Part shown: positions 43,114 through 51,447 of the stretch, piece by piece
Position numbering within the stretch: the stretch's first letter is position 1
Layout: the number at the start of each line of letters is the position of its first letter
Source: Deltaproteobacteria bacterium
Lineage (GTDB): Bacteria; Desulfobacterota; Binatia; HRBIN30; CADEER01
DNA: 64,000 nucleotides
Reading direction: 5' to 3'
Assembly (NCBI GenBank): GCA_029262455.1
Contig: JAJCZJ010000094.1
Coordinates: 1-64,000 of the forward strand
The notes under the pieces: generated by a model
The model's database searches: none
Told to the model about the DNA's origin: nothing
The model's input: only the letters and a program-made list of their open reading frames with translations
Translations under genes and position numbers: made by a program

Positions 43114-43311
43114 CTAGCGGTCCGTTGAAAAACAGGCGCGGACGCGAAAACGAGGATTTCGGCGCGCTGGCAAGGCGCGAAACCCGCCTGCCGTCCGAAG
43201 CCTTGGCGGCGGAGGATGCCAAGCCCAAGCTTTTGTTGAGGATTTCGCAACGCAGCCAGAGTGTCGGAAGGGCGCTGGCAGCCCGCGTCCTGTTCTTCAA
43301 CGGGCGGCTAG
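43114..43311. mobile_element. 198-bp MITE-like element with 23-bp terminal inverted repeats and CTAG ends
   Basis: The left end CTAGCGGTCCGTTGAAAAAC(AGG) at 43114-43136 and the right end at 43289-43311, read in reverse, CTAGCCGCCCGTTGAAGAAC(AGG), match at 20 of 23 positions. The inside shows no real gene. The element fills most of the 327-bp space between rpmE and the M20 peptidase gene, and its right CTAG supplies that gene's TAG stop. It looks like a miniature inverted-repeat transposable element; the parent transposase is not in the window. Confidence 0.7.
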
Positions 43312-44735
43312 TGCAGGGCTTTCCGCCCGGCGAGCCTCGGGATCAGAACGCGGTAGAAGCCGATCATCCCGGCGTAGCCGGATCGCGAGATTCTCTCGTT
43401 CGTGCCGTGCATCCGACTGAGATCGGCCTTCGCCATACGAATCGGTAGGAAGCGGTAGACGTCGCGAGCGATCGATTGATAGCGTCGCGAGTCGGTCATG
43501 CCGACGACCAGGCTCGGGACCAACAGGGCCTCGGGGAAGCACTCTCGAATCGACTCGGCAATCGCCTCGTACGCAGCCCCCTCCGTCCGCGACACTGGTG
43601 AGGCCTCGCTCGGTTCGCCGATCGGGCCAACCGTGACCGCATCATCGTCGATCGTCGTACGTACGTGCTCCAACACCTCTGCGACCGTGTCTCCGGGAAG
43701 AATGCGAAAGTTGACCACAGCCCTGGCTTCGCGCGGCAAAACATTCGATTTCACCCCGCCACTCACCAGCGTCGCTGCAGTCGTCGTGCGCAACATCGCC
43801 TCGGTCTCCGGCGACCCCGACAGCGTCATCTTGATCAATGGACCGGAGATCAGCGGGGTCGACAGCGCCGCACGGCGCCCCCAAGACATCACCGTGGCGA
43901 CACGCTCGATCTGTGTTCGGGTCACCGGGATCACTCTCGCCGGCATCGGGTGATCTTCGAGCAGAGCGATGGCGCGTGCGATGCGCCCCACCGCCGTCGT
44001 TTTCGGCGGTATCGACGAGTGACCGCCAATACCGGCGGTCACCAGCTCGACGTTGACATAGCCTTTCTCCGCCACCCCGACCGACGCCAACGGTCGGTCG
44101 ACGCCGTCCACAATGCCTTCGACGACAAATCCACCCTCGTCGAGCACCATGGCCAAACGTTCGCCCCGTTTCTCGAGCGCCGACGCCATCAACTTGGCCC
44201 CGAGGCCTTCGTTCTCTTCGTCGTGGCCAAAGGCAAGGTAGATTCGTCCTTGAGGCTCGTATCCCTCGGCTATCAGGCTCTCCACCGCCTCGAGAATCGC
44301 CATCACACTGCTCTTGTTGTCAAGAGTCCCTCGGCCCCAGATAAAGTTCTCATCGACCGTTCCAGCAAACGGCCCGACGGACCACTCTTCCGACTCGGTG
44401 GGTACCACATCGTAGTGCGCTGCAAGAAGGATCGCCTCTCCGGTCGGCGGCCCCCAGCTGTACAGCAAGCTGTGCTCCCCGACGATTTCGAGGTCGAGTT
44501 TGGCGTGCGTCAGAGGGAAATGTTTTGTCACCAGCTCGCGAAAACCGCGAAACTCAGCTGCTGCCGACAAGACTCCCCCCTGCTCGGAGACGGTCCGCAA
44601 TCTCACAGCATCGGTCAGTCGCTCAATCGCGCCCGCACTGGGCTCGCCGGGCTCCACCCGTCGCGCGGAAGTCGCTGTCTGCGAACAGCCAGTCGCCACG
44701 ATCGCAATGACGACAAAAAAAAACGCCTTCTTCAT
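43308..44735 (-). CDS. M20 family metallopeptidase, lipoprotein
   Basis: This 475-residue protein starts at MKKAFFFVVIAIVATGCSQ, a lipoprotein signal with Cys17. Zinc-ligand motifs of the M20 (carboxypeptidase S / PM20D1) group are LLAAHYDVVP, WGRGTLDNKSSVMAI and FGHDEENEGLGA; later SSIPPKTTAVGRIARAI and the terminal SRMHGTNERISR carry the remaining residues. It is likely an envelope-attached N-acyl amino-acid hydrolase or carboxypeptidase. One nt separates it from the stop of the upstream glycosyltransferase. The last two residues and stop abut the MITE-like element. Confidence 0.94.
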   Translation of the reverse strand: MKKAFFFVVIAIVATGCSQTATSARRVEPGEPSAGAIERLTDAVRLRTVSEQGGVLSAAAEFRGFRELVTKHFPLTHAKLDLEIVGEHSLLYSWGPPTGEAILLAAHYDVVPTESEEWSVGPFAGTVDENFIWGRGTLDNKSSVMAILEAVESLIAEGYEPQGRIYLAFGHDEENEGLGAKLMASALEKRGERLAMVLDEGGFVVEGIVDGVDRPLASVGVAEKGYVNVELVTAGIGGHSSIPPKTTAVGRIARAIALLEDHPMPARVIPVTRTQIERVATVMSWGRRAALSTPLISGPLIKMTLSGSPETEAMLRTTTAATLVSGGVKSNVLPREARAVVNFRILPGDTVAEVLEHVRTTIDDDAVTVGPIGEPSEASPVSRTEGAAYEAIAESIRECFPEALLVPSLVVGMTDSRRYQSIARDVYRFLPIRMAKADLSRMHGTNERISRSGYAGMIGFYRVLIPRLAGRKALH

Positions 44736-44736
44736 T

Positions 44737-46623
44737 TCACCCTGCCTCTCCTCCAACAATGAGAACCTTGTAGAGCAGCTCACCGCTGCCATCCGTTGAG
44801 TATCGCTGCATCAGAGCCGACTTAGCGAACGTCTGCGCCAGGTCAGTCATTACAGTCGGATCTGCGTCGGTCCCATCCAGGAAGAACAAGCAATCCGCTC
44901 CGTCGCGACCTAAGTCCGATAGCAGACGAGCCGCATCGATGTCGAGAAACGTGAAACGCTCCGGGTCTCCAGTCCTAGTGGCGGCATCGAACAAGCGAAC
45001 TCGAGCGACCATCCGGTCCTCAAAGGAAAGGCCGATGAACTTCGCCCGGCATCTCGGGAGCAGCTTCTCCGCTTCTAGGAGCATGTCCAAACGATGGTGC
45101 GGTCCAAAATACGTGCCGAGGCGAACCACGGAGTTGGTGGATGCGTACACGCTCAGTCCATGCAAACCGATCAAGACCACAGCACATGCCGACACCCCCT
45201 GAGTCAAAAGCCGCCACCACGCACGGTCCACCGACGACCGGCAGACACGCGCGACCACGGTCGCGAATAAGGCACCGAACACATACACCAGTGGCCAAAT
45301 TACTAGACTGCGGCGTGCGACCGGATAGACGAGCAACGGAGGCAACGCCCCGATCAAACAGAAGGACGCGAGAATCCAAGCCCGACTGGGCAACCACCAA
45401 AACGCCGTGATGACTGCCAAAAGCGCAGCCGGCGCATACCAAATTGCTACGTCGTCGACGTACCAGGCGTTCCACCACCATGCTTGAACGTTGCTGGCAA
45501 AGTTTTCGACAATCACGATCAAAGGCTGAACGTGGGCCGTCACTTCGCCAGTCCTATTCTTGTGCCAAACGCTCGTATCCGTCGCCAGCTCGCCGTAGTC
45601 ATGTCTGAGCATCGTCCCGAAGCGAGGGGGCACTCCGAGCTGAACCCCGAGCATCACCGTTGCGACCGCCACGGCAATCGCTGGCCCCTTCCACCACGCA
45701 GCTAGCCCGCGCCGCCATCCCTGGTATCCCAAGCCGGTAACAACGACCAAAAAGAAGAGGTACAGCACCTTGATCGGCGTGTAAGCGTAGCCGAGAAGTC
45801 CACAACAAGTACCGAATCCCGCCCACCAGAGCGCACTCTCCCGTCTGTCGCCGGCAATCCGTTCAGCGATTGCCAACATCGAGATCGCAACCGCCACACT
45901 GATCGAGAAGAATGTGCCCATGCGAGACTGTGCAAGGTGCCAAGGAGAGAATGCGAAGGCCGACAACCCCAGGACCGCCAGGGTCCCCCCGACGCGAGTC
46001 CGAATCCAAGCCCAGAACACCGCCAACAAGAACGTCGACCCCACGACCTCGGCAAACCGCGTCGCCAGAACGTTGCCGCCGAACAGCTTGACCGACAGCC
46101 AAGAGATCGGAAGATGCAGCGGCGACACACCGCCGTTGACCAGATCATACTCCTGGGCTCGCCATATCGCCGTCGGCCAGGTCCCGGTGGCGGCTTCGAT
46201 ACCACGCAAGCCGGTTTCCGCCGAGTAGGCATTGAGATGCGCTGGCCACTCTCCCAGATCCAGGCACTTCAGAAGCGTAGACAAGAGGATCACCAGCCCG
46301 CCCCACCAAACCGGTCCCGGCGGCTCTTCTACCGGCGTGTCGAGTTGTCCACCGACCAGCGCCGCCGCGAAGGCCACACACGCCGTAGAGGCCAAGATCG
46401 TCGTCGCCGCTGAATCGCCGGTGAACCATCCTCGACAAACCACCAGCGCCAGCGCCGACACCACCAAGCCAAGAGCCGTCGTCCTCGCACGAGCTTCCGG
46501 TCGCCGCCACACCTGCACCAGCGTGACGATCAACAGCGTCACGACCGCAATGCGCACCAGCGGCACTACAGGCGTCAGCACCCGATACGGGAGCAATAGA
46601 GATTCGACTCCCAGGAAGTCCAA
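44737..46623 (-). CDS. GT-C type (GT39/ArnT-like) membrane glycosyltransferase
   Basis: This 628-residue polytopic membrane protein has about 11-13 hydrophobic segments. Its large first periplasmic loop contains YSAETGLRGIEAATGTWPTA, reminiscent of the acidic catalytic loop of dolichyl-phosphate-mannose type transferases. SPLHLPISWLSVKLFGGNVL and ATRFAEVVGSTFLLAVFWAW follow the GT39 pattern. It probably transfers a sugar from a lipid carrier to an envelope acceptor. The start is a TTG at 46623. It lies between glpK and the M20 peptidase gene on one strand. The acceptor is unknown. Confidence 0.85.
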   Translation of the reverse strand: MDFLGVESLLLPYRVLTPVVPLVRIAVVTLLIVTLVQVWRRPEARARTTALGLVVSALALVVCRGWFTGDSAATTILASTACVAFAAALVGGQLDTPVEEPPGPVWWGGLVILLSTLLKCLDLGEWPAHLNAYSAETGLRGIEAATGTWPTAIWRAQEYDLVNGGVSPLHLPISWLSVKLFGGNVLATRFAEVVGSTFLLAVFWAWIRTRVGGTLAVLGLSAFAFSPWHLAQSRMGTFFSISVAVAISMLAIAERIAGDRRESALWWAGFGTCCGLLGYAYTPIKVLYLFFLVVVTGLGYQGWRRGLAAWWKGPAIAVAVATVMLGVQLGVPPRFGTMLRHDYGELATDTSVWHKNRTGEVTAHVQPLIVIVENFASNVQAWWWNAWYVDDVAIWYAPAALLAVITAFWWLPSRAWILASFCLIGALPPLLVYPVARRSLVIWPLVYVFGALFATVVARVCRSSVDRAWWRLLTQGVSACAVVLIGLHGLSVYASTNSVVRLGTYFGPHHRLDMLLEAEKLLPRCRAKFIGLSFEDRMVARVRLFDAATRTGDPERFTFLDIDAARLLSDLGRDGADCLFFLDGTDADPTVMTDLAQTFAKSALMQRYSTDGSGELLYKVLIVGGEAG

Positions 46624-46644
46624 GTCGAGCGTACCGGCCTGTGG

Positions 46645-48129
46645 CTAGACGCGGAAGGCTTGCGCCGCCGCGACCGCCTTGCGCCAGCCGCCGTAGAGTT
46701 CTTCACGCTCTTTCGGGCGCATCGCCGGCTTGAAGATGCGGTCCGGCTCGCGAACTTTTTTCAACTGCGCCGCGGTCTTCCAGAGCCCGACGCCACGACC
46801 GGCGAGAAGGGCCGCACCCAACGCCGTCGTCTCCACGAGCTTTGGGCGGTCTACCGGGGCCTTCAGGATATCGGCTTGAAACTGCATCAGGAAGTCGTTG
46901 GCCGCCGCCCCTCCATCGACCCTCATACCCGCCAGCGACCGTTTCGACTCCGCCGCCATTGTGTCGACGACGTCGCGAGTCTGGTACGCCAGCGACTCGA
47001 GTGTCGCTCGCACGATGTGCTCTCGGCCAACGCCCCGTGTGAGCCCGACGATCGCACCGCGCGCATCTGGATCCCAATACGGTGCGCCGAGACCGACAAA
47101 GGCCGGGACCACGTAAACGCCGAGCGCCGACTCCACCTTGAGAGCCATCTTTTCGCTGCGCTGCGCCGATTTGAGAATTCGCAGACCGTCGCGCAACCAT
47201 TGCACGGCGGCACCCGCGACAAAGACTGATCCCTCCAGAGCGTAGCCGGGGCTACCATCGGCAGCACAAGCAATCGTCGTCACCAGTCCCTTGCGGGAGC
47301 GCACCGGCTTGTCCCCCGTATACATCAGGACGAAGCATCCCGTCCCGTAAGTATTCTTCACCAGGCCGGGCTCAAAGCACGCCTGGCCAAACAATGCCGC
47401 CTGCTGATCACCGGCAATTCCGGCGATCGGCACCTCTGCGCCAAATACGGATTTGGCGGTCGTTGCCACAACTCCGCTCGATGGAACCACCTGCGGCAAC
47501 ATCTCAGCCGGCACTTCGAGTGTATCGAGCAGCGACGCATCCCAACAGCGTCGATAGATATCGTAAAGAAGGGTACGCGAGGCGTTGGTGTAGTCCGTCA
47601 CGTGCGTCTCGCCACCCGTGAGCTTCCAGATCAGCCAACTATCAATCGTGCCAAAGGCAAGATGCGCAGTTTTCTTGCGCAGCCCACGCACGTTATCGAG
47701 CAACCACTTCACCTTTGTTCCAGAAAAATAGGGATCGACGACGAGGCCAGTCTTGCGACGGATCGCCGCCTCATGGCCCTCCTCTTTCAGCTCTTGGCAA
47801 ATCGCCGCCGTGCGGCGGTCCTGCCAAACGATGGCGTTGTGGACCGGCTCGCCGTTCCGCCGATCCCAAACGACCGTGGTCTCGCGCTGGTTCGTAATGC
47901 CAATCGCGGCCAATCCCGCAGGCTTAGTCCTGGCCGCGCGCAAGGCCTTGCCGATGACCCGCTTAGTGACTTTCCAAATTTCTTCGGGGTTGTGTTCGAC
48001 CCAACCGGGTTTCGGATAGTATTGCGGGAACTCCGCATAGCCCTTGCCACGAACCCGCCCGCGCTCGTCGAATACCATGGCCGTAGACCCGGTCGTCCCC
48101 TGGTCAATCGCCAAAATCCGTTTTCCCAT
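46645..48129 (-). CDS. glpK: Glycerol kinase
   Basis: This 494-residue FGGY-family kinase phosphorylates glycerol to glycerol 3-phosphate. It has [86 protein letters not shown] and [19 protein letters not shown]. No glpF or glpD is adjacent. It is divergent from the ATPase pair. Confidence 0.98.
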   Translation of the reverse strand: MGKRILAIDQGTTGSTAMVFDERGRVRGKGYAEFPQYYPKPGWVEHNPEEIWKVTKRVIGKALRAARTKPAGLAAIGITNQRETTVVWDRRNGEPVHNAIVWQDRRTAAICQELKEEGHEAAIRRKTGLVVDPYFSGTKVKWLLDNVRGLRKKTAHLAFGTIDSWLIWKLTGGETHVTDYTNASRTLLYDIYRRCWDASLLDTLEVPAEMLPQVVPSSGVVATTAKSVFGAEVPIAGIAGDQQAALFGQACFEPGLVKNTYGTGCFVLMYTGDKPVRSRKGLVTTIACAADGSPGYALEGSVFVAGAAVQWLRDGLRILKSAQRSEKMALKVESALGVYVVPAFVGLGAPYWDPDARGAIVGLTRGVGREHIVRATLESLAYQTRDVVDTMAAESKRSLAGMRVDGGAAANDFLMQFQADILKAPVDRPKLVETTALGAALLAGRGVGLWKTAAQLKKVREPDRIFKPAMRPKEREELYGGWRKAVAAAQAFRV

Positions 48130-48236
48130 GAGCCACCTCCCAATTGATCGTCACGCCCTGTAGATGCGGGGCGACAGATTCGTCTATCGTAAAGTGCCGA
48201 CGGTTTACCAGCGTTCACCGCCACCCCGACCTCAAG

Positions 48237-49124
48237 ATGCCAATCGCGCCCATACTATTCGTCACCGGCAAGGGTGGCACTGGGAAAACAACCGTCGCCT
48301 GCTCGCTCGGCCAAGAGCTCGCTCGGCAAGGGCATCGAACGCTAATCGTAGAACCGCACGGCCACGAAGGTGCCGCTACGTTTTTTTCCGTGAACGAATC
48401 CTCAACCGACCCAACGCCCGTCACCGAACGCCTGTCGATTGCATCTTGGCAACCCCGGCAACTGGTCGAATCGTACTTCGGGGCCCTACTGCGCCTGCCT
48501 GCCCTCGTCCAACGACTGCTCGGCAGCTCGGCCTTCAATTCGCTCACAGCCGCTGCCCCGGGAGTGACCGAGTTCCTGGTCCTCGACCAACTAGAGGGCT
48601 GGAGCAAGGATCGCAGGTTCGACCGAATCATCGTCGATGGACCAGCGACTGGGCACTGGCTGCAACTGCTGCGCACGCCCTTCCAACTCGCGCAGATCGC
48701 CCCGAGCGGACCTCTTCACAAGCCTCTCAAACGGCAAATGGCAATGCTGCGCAACCCGCGCCGTTGCACCGCCCTCATTGTTTCCCTGTGTGAAGAGATG
48801 TCGATTGAGGAGTCCGCGGACGCCCGCGAGGTCCTTGCAGAACACGTCGGCATGGCCGTCGAACGCCCCGTACTCAACCGGTGCGCAGAGCGCTTCTTCA
48901 GCCTGCAAGACCGGCGCGATATCGACGCACTGCTCGACAGTCAGGGAGGCCATCCATACTTGGTGGCGGCCGATGAGCAACTCGCCGCACAGGATCGGGT
49001 CAAAAAGTACGCCCGCACCCTACGCCGATTCTTCGGTGCCTCCGCACTACGCCTCCCGGAATCCCTGGAAGATCAGCTCGACGAGCAACTGGGGTCGATC
49101 TTGGCCAAGGCCCTGCTCGGATGA
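48237..49124 (+). CDS. ArsA/Get3-like ATPase, first of a pair
   Basis: This 295-residue SIMIBI P-loop ATPase starts at MPIAPILFVTGKGGTGKTTV (Walker A with the deviant Lys). It has FDRIIVDGPATGHWLQLLRT in place of the usual DTAPTGH, and no long arsenite-binding segment. Only one ATPase domain is present. It overlaps the second ATPase by ATGA. Pairs of such single-domain proteins occur in several bacteria and probably act as a heterodimer; the cargo is unknown. An ars operon is not present, so arsenite transport is unlikely. Confidence 0.9.
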   Translation: MPIAPILFVTGKGGTGKTTVACSLGQELARQGHRTLIVEPHGHEGAATFFSVNESSTDPTPVTERLSIASWQPRQLVESYFGALLRLPALVQRLLGSSAFNSLTAAAPGVTEFLVLDQLEGWSKDRRFDRIIVDGPATGHWLQLLRTPFQLAQIAPSGPLHKPLKRQMAMLRNPRRCTALIVSLCEEMSIEESADAREVLAEHVGMAVERPVLNRCAERFFSLQDRRDIDALLDSQGGHPYLVAADEQLAAQDRVKKYARTLRRFFGASALRLPESLEDQLDEQLGSILAKALLG

Positions 49125-50224
49125 GCCGGCAGCCGAAGTCCCGAAAACGTTCGACTCGATCGCCGTTCGACGCGAGACTCACGCTCTGCATCGGCAGCGG
49201 CGGCGTTGGCAAGACCACGACCGCAGCAGCTCTCGGGGTGGCCGCAGCACGGCGCGGATCGCGCTGCGCTCTGATCACAGTCGACCCGGCGAGGAGATTG
49301 CGCTCGGCACTCGGCCTCGGTGATCTCGATGCCACACCGCAGCGACTTGAGGTCGGGGCGAGCGGCGTGGGCGATCTATTCGCGATGGCGCTGGATACGA
49401 AACGAACCTTCGACGAGTTGATCGATCGCGTCGCTCCGTCACCGGCAATCGCTGCGTCGATCCTCCGCAACCCTCTCTACGACACGCTGTCGAACGAACT
49501 CGGCGGTTCGACCGAGTATATGGCGATGGAGAAGCTCTATGAGCTGATGCAAGGCGGCTATGATCAGATTATCGTCGACACCCCGCCCGGAGCCCACGCC
49601 GAAGCCCTGCTCAGCGCGCCATCGAGAATCGCCGCCCTGGTAAATTCCGGGGCAGCCGGAATCTTGAAAACGCCGGCCAACATCTTGAGCGGCAACCGCG
49701 TCACCCGCGCCGCGATGCAAGCCCTTTTGCAAGCACTCGAAGGCTGGGTGGGGCGTGGTTTGGTACGAAATCTCTCCGACTTCGCCGCTTCGTTCGAACC
49801 CCTGCTATCGGGCTTCGCCGAGCGCGCCGCCACGATCGAAGCCACCCTCCGCGACGGCGATACCTCAATCATCCTCGTCACGACGCTGGCGCCGCGGACG
49901 ATCCTGGCTGGAGTCGCCCTCTGCAACGACTTCCGCGACAACGGCCTGACCGTGCAAGGAGTGATTGCAAATCAGGTCCAGGCCAGCATCACGGCCAGAA
50001 GGTCTCAAAGGCTTCGCTGCGCACCGGAGCTGCGCGAGAAGCTCGTCGTCAACTTCCAACGCACCGAAGAGCGAGCGCGGCGTGACGCAAAGACAATGGC
50101 AGGAGTGCGCGCCGAGATCGCTCCGATTCTCGCCACAGTTCCCCGCCTGGCAACCCCCGTGTCGTCATTGGACCAATTGATCGAGCTGGCCCGTATCCTC
50201 GGCGAAGAGGCTGCTTTCGACTAG
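49121..50224 (+). CDS. ArsA/Get3-like ATPase, second of a pair
   Basis: This 367-residue protein has LTLCIGSGGVGKTTTAAALG (deviant Walker A), ALITVDPARRLRSALGLG, EKLYELMQGGYDQIIVDTPP and GAHAEALLSAPSRIAALV. It is longer than its partner because of a mid helical insertion (about 170-230). It is coupled to the first gene by the ATGA overlap. It ends tail to tail with the phasin-like gene; the two stops share CTAG at 50221-50224. Confidence 0.92.
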   Translation: MSRQPKSRKRSTRSPFDARLTLCIGSGGVGKTTTAAALGVAAARRGSRCALITVDPARRLRSALGLGDLDATPQRLEVGASGVGDLFAMALDTKRTFDELIDRVAPSPAIAASILRNPLYDTLSNELGGSTEYMAMEKLYELMQGGYDQIIVDTPPGAHAEALLSAPSRIAALVNSGAAGILKTPANILSGNRVTRAAMQALLQALEGWVGRGLVRNLSDFAASFEPLLSGFAERAATIEATLRDGDTSIILVTTLAPRTILAGVALCNDFRDNGLTVQGVIANQVQASITARRSQRLRCAPELREKLVVNFQRTEERARRDAKTMAGVRAEIAPILATVPRLATPVSSLDQLIELARILGEEAAFD

Positions 50225-50667
50225 CGCGAAGCGGCTCGCGCTTTGCGCTTTCGCGTCGGCCGAGCGTCCGACTTTCGGGCGGCTCGTGGTTTCGACTTCG
50301 CCTTCTTCTCTGCGGTCCGCGACGCTGCCCGCGGTTTTTCTGCCGCAGGAGGCGTCGCCATCGCAATCAGTCGGTCGAGCTTCATGTTGAGATTCAACAC
50401 GGCTCCCTGCAACGCATGAATCTCATGCACCAACTTCTTGTAATCACGGCGCGTCGGCAAATTGAGAGCACCGAGAACGGTCTCCATGTTGTTATCGACC
50501 GTTTCACGAGCGCGGTTGGCGCGCCGCAAAGTCTTCTCGAGCTCTTCACGAAGATTGCTGCTCCCCGTCAACTCCTCGAGGAAGACATTGACGACTTCCT
50601 CCCCACGTCCCAACAGATCCCTGAGTGCAGATCGAACTTCTTCTTGGGTAGAGCTATTGAGCGCCAT
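50221..50667 (-). CDS. Phasin/PhaE-like coiled-coil protein with basic tail
   Basis: This 148-residue protein has an N-terminal helical part (SALRDLLGRGEEVVNVFLEE), a middle LGALNLPTRRDYKKLVHEIH and LQGAVLNLNMKLDRL that matches the C-terminal motif of PHA synthase subunit PhaE and of some phasins (LNxPTRxxxxxLxxxI), and a Lys/Arg/Ala/Pro tail (KPRAASRTAEKKAKSKPRAA). The basic tail resembles histone-H1-like PhaF tails. Together with 3825-4352 it suggests PHA granules, but no synthase is in the window. Confidence 0.8.
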   Translation of the reverse strand: MALNSSTQEEVRSALRDLLGRGEEVVNVFLEELTGSSNLREELEKTLRRANRARETVDNNMETVLGALNLPTRRDYKKLVHEIHALQGAVLNLNMKLDRLIAMATPPAAEKPRAASRTAEKKAKSKPRAARKSDARPTRKRKARAASR

Positions 50668-50704
50668 GGCTTTCGCTTATAGTAGCCCAGGTGGGGGCGC
50701 AACC

Positions 50705-50947
50705 GTGACGTGGCTAGAATTCTTGGGATACCTGACCGGACTGGGTTTTGTATCAACTGACCTCGATATGCCGACGCTGATTCGCACGGCGGTCATCGTG
50801 AACATTTGCAACGCCATCATGTGCCGCGTCATCGCGCGCAACAACAACATGAATCCAGTGGGATGGCCGATCGCAGGGTTTTTTTTTGGATTTTGGGCGA
50901 TCGGCGCGGCCCTACTCGTCGCTGCGAAGCGCGACCAGAGTGCGTAG
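50705..50947 (+). CDS. Small membrane protein
   Basis: This 80-residue hydrophobic protein runs from the GTG at 50705: VTWLEFLGYLTGLGFVSTDL, then PTLIRTAVIVNICNAIMCRV, IARNNNMNPVGWPIAGFFFG and FWAIGAALLVAAKRDQ. It has two or three membrane segments with Asn-rich MNP turns, similar to short transporter-accessory or SdpI-like tails, but I cannot name a family. It is divergent from the phasin-like gene with 37 nt between them. The region 50948-51038 holds nothing noticed. Confidence 0.65.
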   Translation: MTWLEFLGYLTGLGFVSTDLDMPTLIRTAVIVNICNAIMCRVIARNNNMNPVGWPIAGFFFGFWAIGAALLVAAKRDQSA

Positions 50948-51038
50948 CGCCTTCGTCGCTAGTCGAGAGAGCACCGCAGGCGCGGTGCAAAGCCGGCCTT
51001 GCCCGCGTCAAAGCTCGCGGTGCTCACCCGGTCGAAGG

Positions 51039-51437
51039 TCACGGATCGCTGGGGTCTCGGCGTTCTGCTACGACGAAGGCAGTCGAAAGCTGGTCGGTGT
51101 GGGTCAGGGCTAGATGCCAGCGATCGATCCCCAGCACCTCGGCGCGCTTCACCGCCTGGCCGTGGAGCCGGATCTGCGGCGCCACCCCGGGCTCTCGCAC
51201 CACCTCAACCTCCTGGAACGCGACGCCGCGCATTCCAGTGCCAAGTGCTTTCATGACAGCCTCTTTTGCAGCGAATCTTGCAGCGAAGCTCTCCGCGTAG
51301 CGTCTTCGCTTCTCGCAGTACTCGATCTCCGACGAAGTGAAGACGCGCCGTCTAAATCGCGCACCCCACTTCGGGTGATCGACGGCACGGGCAATCCTCT
51401 CGACCTCTGCGTGATCGACGCCAATGGCAACGATCAT
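51039..51437 (-). CDS. acpS: Holo-[acyl-carrier-protein] synthase
   Basis: This 132-residue AcpS transfers 4'-phosphopantetheine from CoA to acyl carrier protein. It has IVAIGVDHAEVERIARAVDH (Asp8 for Mg), the second ligand region FAARFAAKEAVMKALGTGM, and HLALTHTDQLSTAFVVAE. The tail is slightly long. It is 10 nt downstream of the radical SAM gene, so they are likely one operon. Confidence 0.96.
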   Translation of the reverse strand: MIVAIGVDHAEVERIARAVDHPKWGARFRRRVFTSSEIEYCEKRRRYAESFAARFAAKEAVMKALGTGMRGVAFQEVEVVREPGVAPQIRLHGQAVKRAEVLGIDRWHLALTHTDQLSTAFVVAERRDPSDP

Positions 51438-51447
51438 CGCTCACCTG

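Noticed and set aside
42977-43300. A 107-codon minus-strand frame between rpmE and the M20 peptidase gene
   Set aside because: It lies within the MITE-like element and runs through its inverted repeats; the composition is not protein-like.
48237-50224. Arsenite efflux ATPase (ArsA) assignment
   Set aside because: There is no arsB, arsR or arsD near, the proteins are single-domain, and the metalloid-binding cysteine segment is not evident.
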